Assembly (NCBI GenBank): GCA_900555295.1
Contig: USKN01000099.1
Span: 1-7,235 of the forward strand
Direction: 5' to 3'
Length of the DNA stretch: 7,235 nucleotides
Source: an uncultured Eubacteriales bacterium
GTDB taxonomy: Bacteria; Bacillota; Clostridia; UMGS1810
Below, one piece after another: positions 4,123 to 7,235 of this stretch. The notes below the pieces were generated by a model. That model made no database searches. It was not told where the DNA came from and worked only from the letters and a program-made list of their open reading frames with translations. Position 1 is the stretch's first letter. Each line of letters starts with the position of its first letter. The position numbers and the translations under genes are program-made.

Positions 4123-5892
4123 ATGTTACCATTACTTACATCAAAAATAGCAAAAGCGCGGCGTTCGGTAAATACCTTTGAGGGGCTTAACCTGCAACCC
4201 GACGCAAAGTACAGTAACCTGTGCGACGATTACAATACGCAATCGGGGATGTATCCTTATTTAAAAAGCCGTTCGCCGAGATACGAACTCAAAGACGTAA
4301 GCGGAACAGTATGCGATTTAAACGCCGATACACGTCTTTATTATGTATACACTGACAAAACGCAAAAAATGTTAAGCTATAACGACAAGTCGTATGTTAT
4401 AGGGCAGACGGAGGACGAAGTAAAAGACGTGCATACCTCAAAAATAGGGAGCGATATTTTTATACTGCCCGATAAAAAAGTGTTTCACGCACAGGACGAA
4501 AGTGTTGAAACGCTTAACAATTCTTTAAGTTTTGACGGGCAATATTCATATTTAAAGTGTCAAGACGAGTTTCCGTCATATGCAACGGGGTTTGACAAAA
4601 ATGTTATTGCTGCGGTAACGTCAACGGGCATATATGCGCGTGTGCAGGGGTCGTCGAGTGCTTTTTACTATATTAATTTTACAAACACGTTTAAAGCCGG
4701 CGACGTAGTAAATATTAAAGCAACGGTATACCCCGAACCCGCAACTTACGACGAAAATTATTACGCTCTTGTAAACAAATTTAAAGACGGTATAAACGTT
4801 AAACTTACGGGTGTTAAAAAAACAACTCATAAGCTTAACAAAAAGCAGTATATCGAATATACGGCACTTTTGTACGATACCGATGCTGTAAGTTTGGGCG
4901 GATTTGAAACGGTTGATATAGCTGATATTACCGTATCGCGCCCCGTACCCGACTTGGTTGATGTGTGTGCTTTAAACAACAGGCTGTGGGGAGTAAGCAA
5001 AAATGCAATTCATACGTCAAAGTTGGGAGATGCGTCGGAATGGAACGATTTTTCAACTGACAGTTACGGCACTTTGCCGTCTTCCTGTTTTACCGCGGAG
5101 GTTGACACGGGCGGCTATTTTACCGCTGTTTGCGTATACAACGGCAATGTGCTTGCTTTTAAAGAAAACTGCATACACAAAATATACGGCGACCGTCCCG
5201 ACGAATACACCATAGTAACGCAGGACTGCCCCGGAGTGCAAAAAGGCGCCGAAAAAACGCTTGCCGTTTTGGACGGTGTTTTGTACTACAAAGGCACAAA
5301 CGGAGTGTATGCATACAGCGGCAGTTCGCCTGTGCTTATATCATCACCGCTGGGCGACAGCTCATTTACGGCACAGTATGCCGCAACCGACGGCATCTGT
5401 TATTACATAGCCGCATCGTATAATCAAAACAATGTTATATACAGCTATAATCCGCGCCGAAACATATGGCATATACACAGCGGATACGCTGATTTAACCG
5501 CAATGGCGCAATATAACAATGCGCTTTGTATGGCAGTTGAAAATAAAATTATTACATCTGGTATAGGCTCAAAGGCAAGCGAGATACAGACCGAGTGGCA
5601 TTTTGCTATGAAGTTTAACGAAAACAGTTATAACCGTAAATCGTATACAAAACTTAAAATTAAATATTCACTTAAAGACGGCGCGTATTTTTATATGAGT
5701 GTGTATTATGATGACAACCCGATAAAAAAATACGCACATTCGGAGTTTAATACCGATGAAAACGGGTATGCTTTTATACCGCTGCCGCAGTACGGCTGCC
5801 GTGAAATAAAAGTTGTATTTGAGGGGAAAGGTGATTTTACCCTTAAAAATTTAACGCGTGAATACATTACACAAAATGAAGGAGGCAAATAA
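4123..5892 (+). CDS. phage-like beta-rich structural protein, 589 aa
   Basis: The 589-residue soluble protein has no signal peptide or membrane helix. It is rich in Tyr, Asn, Asp and short beta-type segments. Recognisable stretches are LKSRSPRYEL (47-56), ILPDKKVFHA (114-123), CALNNRLWGVSKN (282-294), SKLGDASEWNDFSTDSYG (299-316), FKENCIHKIYGDRPDEY (346-362) and CPGVQKGAEKTLAVLDGVLYY (369-389, in two blocks either side of 380). From memory, similar motif orders occur in large uncharacterised proteins of clostridial phages and prophages, consistent with a propeller-like neck or tail component. The C-terminal part (from about 488) may be a separate beta-sandwich domain. The ATG has GGGGG (4111-4115) seven bases upstream and lies 17 bases after the previous stop. 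Its last codons encode Gly-Gly and double as the next gene's AGGAGG site. Confidence 0.85.
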   Translation: MLPLLTSKIAKARRSVNTFEGLNLQPDAKYSNLCDDYNTQSGMYPYLKSRSPRYELKDVSGTVCDLNADTRLYYVYTDKTQKMLSYNDKSYVIGQTEDEVKDVHTSKIGSDIFILPDKKVFHAQDESVETLNNSLSFDGQYSYLKCQDEFPSYATGFDKNVIAAVTSTGIYARVQGSSSAFYYINFTNTFKAGDVVNIKATVYPEPATYDENYYALVNKFKDGINVKLTGVKKTTHKLNKKQYIEYTALLYDTDAVSLGGFETVDIADITVSRPVPDLVDVCALNNRLWGVSKNAIHTSKLGDASEWNDFSTDSYGTLPSSCFTAEVDTGGYFTAVCVYNGNVLAFKENCIHKIYGDRPDEYTIVTQDCPGVQKGAEKTLAVLDGVLYYKGTNGVYAYSGSSPVLISSPLGDSSFTAQYAATDGICYYIAASYNQNNVIYSYNPRRNIWHIHSGYADLTAMAQYNNALCMAVENKIITSGIGSKASEIQTEWHFAMKFNENSYNRKSYTKLKIKYSLKDGAYFYMSVYYDDNPIKKYAHSEFNTDENGYAFIPLPQYGCREIKVVFEGKGDFTLKNLTREYITQNEGGK

Positions 5893-5896
5893 TAAA

Positions 5897-7036
5897 ATGG
5901 ATTATGAAAAGAAAAAAGGATACCTTTTAGCCGAAAACAGCGATTTAAATATATCCGAGGACGACCAAGCGCTTAATTACAATGCGCTGAAAGGTATAAT
6001 AAGCGCCAAGCGTGATTATGCGGAGGCACAAAAAGAAAATAATAAGGCAGGTATGGCAAGGGCAAATCGCAAGGCCGAGAGTATACGCCGAAATTTTGGA
6101 TACAGCGGCGGCGAAAACGGCGCGGGATATTATGCTGATACCAAACCGCAAAAGTATCAATCGGCATACAAAGATAAAATAGACAGCCTTTACAATAAAA
6201 TTATGGGCAAAGATGAGTTTAGCTATAATGCCGAGGATGATCCGCTTTACAAAATATACAAACAGCTTTACCAAAAAGCGGGTGAGGACGCATACGACAG
6301 AGCGCTTGCGCAAAACTCTTTTCGTACGGGCGGACTTGCAAGCAGCAGTGCCATAGCCGCCGCTACACAGGCGCAGGCATATTACAACACACAGCTGGCA
6401 AATAAAATACCCGAACTGTACGATAAGGCATATCAAAAATATTGGGACGAAATAAAAGGCGATATATCGGCAATTTCGTCACTCGAAAAATCGGATGCGG
6501 CGGATTACGAAAAATATGTCGATACTTTAGACGAATACTACGCAAACCGCAAGTATTACGATGACGCTGATAATGCCGAAATAGACCGTGCCTACAATGC
6601 ACAGCGTGACGAGATATCCGACAGCCAATGGCAGTCGGAGTACGACAATATGATAGAGCAGTTTAATTACAATAAAATGCGTGATGAAATTGCCGACAGT
6701 CAGTGGCAATCGGAATTTGACTACAACAGAGCACGCGACGCCGAAAAAGACCAACAGTGGCAAACAGAGTTTGACTACAATAAAGCACGTGACGCGGTAA
6801 AAGACGCGCAATGGCAAAAAAGTTATAACTTGAGCGCCGCAAAAAAAGCGTCGTCGGGTTCGTCAAAATCGTCGTCATCATCACGCCAAACACAGCGTGA
6901 CGCGGTAAAAGACGCACAATGGGAAAAACAGTATAAGCTCGATAAGCTTGAAACGGTAAGCAAACTTGCCAAAACAATTTATGATACGGGTTACGATATA
7001 GATGATGATGTAATCCGCGATTTGCTCAAAGATTAA
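5897..7036 (+). CDS. phage-like protein with 18-residue QW repeats, 379 aa
   Basis: The 379-residue protein is highly charged and mostly helical, with no signal peptide. Residues 86-110 contain YQSAYKDKIDSLYNKIMGK and DEFSYN. Residues 136-165 hold an Ala/Ser-rich stretch with TGGLASSSAIAAATQAQAYY. From 237 onward are 18-residue repeats of the form RD-x4-D-x-QWQ-x-EFDYN-x2, at 237 (with a 7-residue insertion), 262, 280, 298 and 334, with a Ser-rich linker at 316-333. From memory, Firmicutes phages carry a similar helical, QW-repeat protein after the large beta-rich protein; an internal or ejection role would be a guess. The start at 5897 is chosen because AAGGAGG (5879-5885) precedes it. Upstream in-frame ATGs (5858, 5876) would overlap the previous gene and lack such a site. 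It is the last gene of the unit. Confidence 0.82.
   Translation: MDYEKKKGYLLAENSDLNISEDDQALNYNALKGIISAKRDYAEAQKENNKAGMARANRKAESIRRNFGYSGGENGAGYYADTKPQKYQSAYKDKIDSLYNKIMGKDEFSYNAEDDPLYKIYKQLYQKAGEDAYDRALAQNSFRTGGLASSSAIAAATQAQAYYNTQLANKIPELYDKAYQKYWDEIKGDISAISSLEKSDAADYEKYVDTLDEYYANRKYYDDADNAEIDRAYNAQRDEISDSQWQSEYDNMIEQFNYNKMRDEIADSQWQSEFDYNRARDAEKDQQWQTEFDYNKARDAVKDAQWQKSYNLSAAKKASSGSSKSSSSSRQTQRDAVKDAQWEKQYKLDKLETVSKLAKTIYDTGYDIDDDVIRDLLKD
6605..6949 (+). repeat. 54-bp coding repeats in the last gene
   Basis: The 18-residue units (54 bp each) encode conserved RD, QW and F/Y-Y positions; the tryptophans fall at residues 245, 270, 288, 306 and 342. The nucleotide copies are diverged except that 20 bases starting CGTGACGCGG are identical at 6788-6807 and 6896-6915, exactly 108 bp (two units) apart. 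This points to a fairly recent duplication or gene conversion in the 3' part. The low-complexity serine segment fills precisely the unit between them. Confidence 0.85.
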
Positions 7037-7055
7037 AAAAGATAAAATAAATAAA

Positions 7056-7085
7056 GTAAAAAAGTAAAAAAGTAAAAAAGTAAAA
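7056..7085. repeat. GTAAAAAA octamer tandem repeat
   Basis: Three exact copies of GTAAAAAA (7056-7063, 7064-7071, 7072-7079) are followed by a partial GTAAAA. They lie 19 bases after the stop of the last gene and directly before the terminator stem. Read on the minus strand this is a long interrupted T tract, which may serve as the U-rich tail of that terminator for right-to-left transcripts. Confidence 0.8.
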
Positions 7086-7092
7086 TAAAAAA

Positions 7093-7170
7093 CCGTCTGC
7101 AAAAATACAAAGAAAAAACGAAAGGAAAATAAAATTTTTTCTCCATACCTGTGCAGACGGGTTTTTGTTT
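7093..7170. terminator. long-loop terminator ending the four-gene unit
   Basis: CCGTCTGCA (7093-7101) pairs perfectly with TGCAGACGG (7152-7160), followed by GTTTTTGTTTTT on the plus strand. On the minus strand the stem is followed by a T-rich run from the octamer repeats, so it may act in both directions. The loop is about 50 bases of A-rich sequence with a weak AAAA/TTTT internal pairing, far longer than a standard intrinsic terminator loop. It lies 56 bases after the stop of the QW-repeat gene. Confidence 0.65.
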
Positions 7171-7235
7171 TTAAATAACCAAATATCGGTATTTAGTTTT
7201 GCTTTTTAATTTTATTTATTAAAATTTAATATACT
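7171..7235. other. AT-rich end of window, no gene seen
   Basis: This 65-base tail contains only a small imperfect inverted repeat, AAC-c-AAATA (7177-7185) against TATTT-a-GTT (7190-7198) with loop TCGG. No start codon with a ribosome binding site and no clear promoter was found. What follows to the right cannot be inferred. Confidence 0.5.

Noticed and set aside
5945..6436. 163-codon minus-strand open frame with hydrophobic residues
   Set aside because: It is the reverse complement of the highly charged QW-repeat gene, which naturally gives hydrophobic antisense codons; no start signal seen.
7093..7160. Retron or other reverse-transcriptase non-coding RNA
   Set aside because: A single stem with a long A-rich loop is not enough, and no reverse transcriptase gene is present.

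Overview
The window looks like chromosomal DNA of a low-GC, anaerobic member of the Clostridia. The evidence is the clostridial form of the 5S rRNA core, tRNA genes with encoded CCA ends, strong AGGAGG-type ribosome binding sites, a clostridial-type FeoA/FeoB pair and AT-rich protein-coding DNA. No marker here supports a genus call.

Layout. (1) Bases 1-934 are a plus-strand stable-RNA block: tRNA-Glu(CTC), 5S rRNA, tRNA-Asn(GTT), a tRNA with anticodon CAT, and tRNA-Trp(CCA). The GC-rich spacers around tRNA-Glu and up to the 5S gene are a chain of about ten short hairpins, many with GAA or GNRA-type loops. Each RNA gene from the 5S onward, apart from tRNA-CAT, is followed by a long perfect inverted repeat, and the last one (900-934) closes the block. 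(2) Bases 990-3425, minus strand, hold the ferrous-iron uptake operon feoA-feoB, which converges on the RNA block. (3) Bases 3426-3569 are a divergent intergenic region holding a nested palindrome of about 50 bp, the feoA promoter area and a plus-strand TATAAT box. (4) Bases 3570-7036, plus strand, hold four tightly packed genes: a 55-aa coiled-coil-like protein, a 120-aa protein, a 589-aa beta-rich protein and a 379-aa protein with 18-residue Q-W repeats. From memory of their sequence style, the last three resemble structural (neck, tail or ejection-type) proteins of Firmicutes phages. No terminase, portal, capsid, integrase or lysis gene is visible. (5) Bases 7037-7235 hold an A-rich octamer repeat and a terminator-like inverted repeat with an unusually long loop, then AT-rich DNA without a recognisable gene.

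The FeoAB pair imports Fe(II) at the cytoplasmic membrane. The four-gene unit is the most interesting part. It appears to have its own promoter and terminator and to sit between housekeeping genes, so it could be a prophage remnant, the edge of a prophage continuing to the right, or a retained phage-derived structural module. The window alone cannot decide between these.
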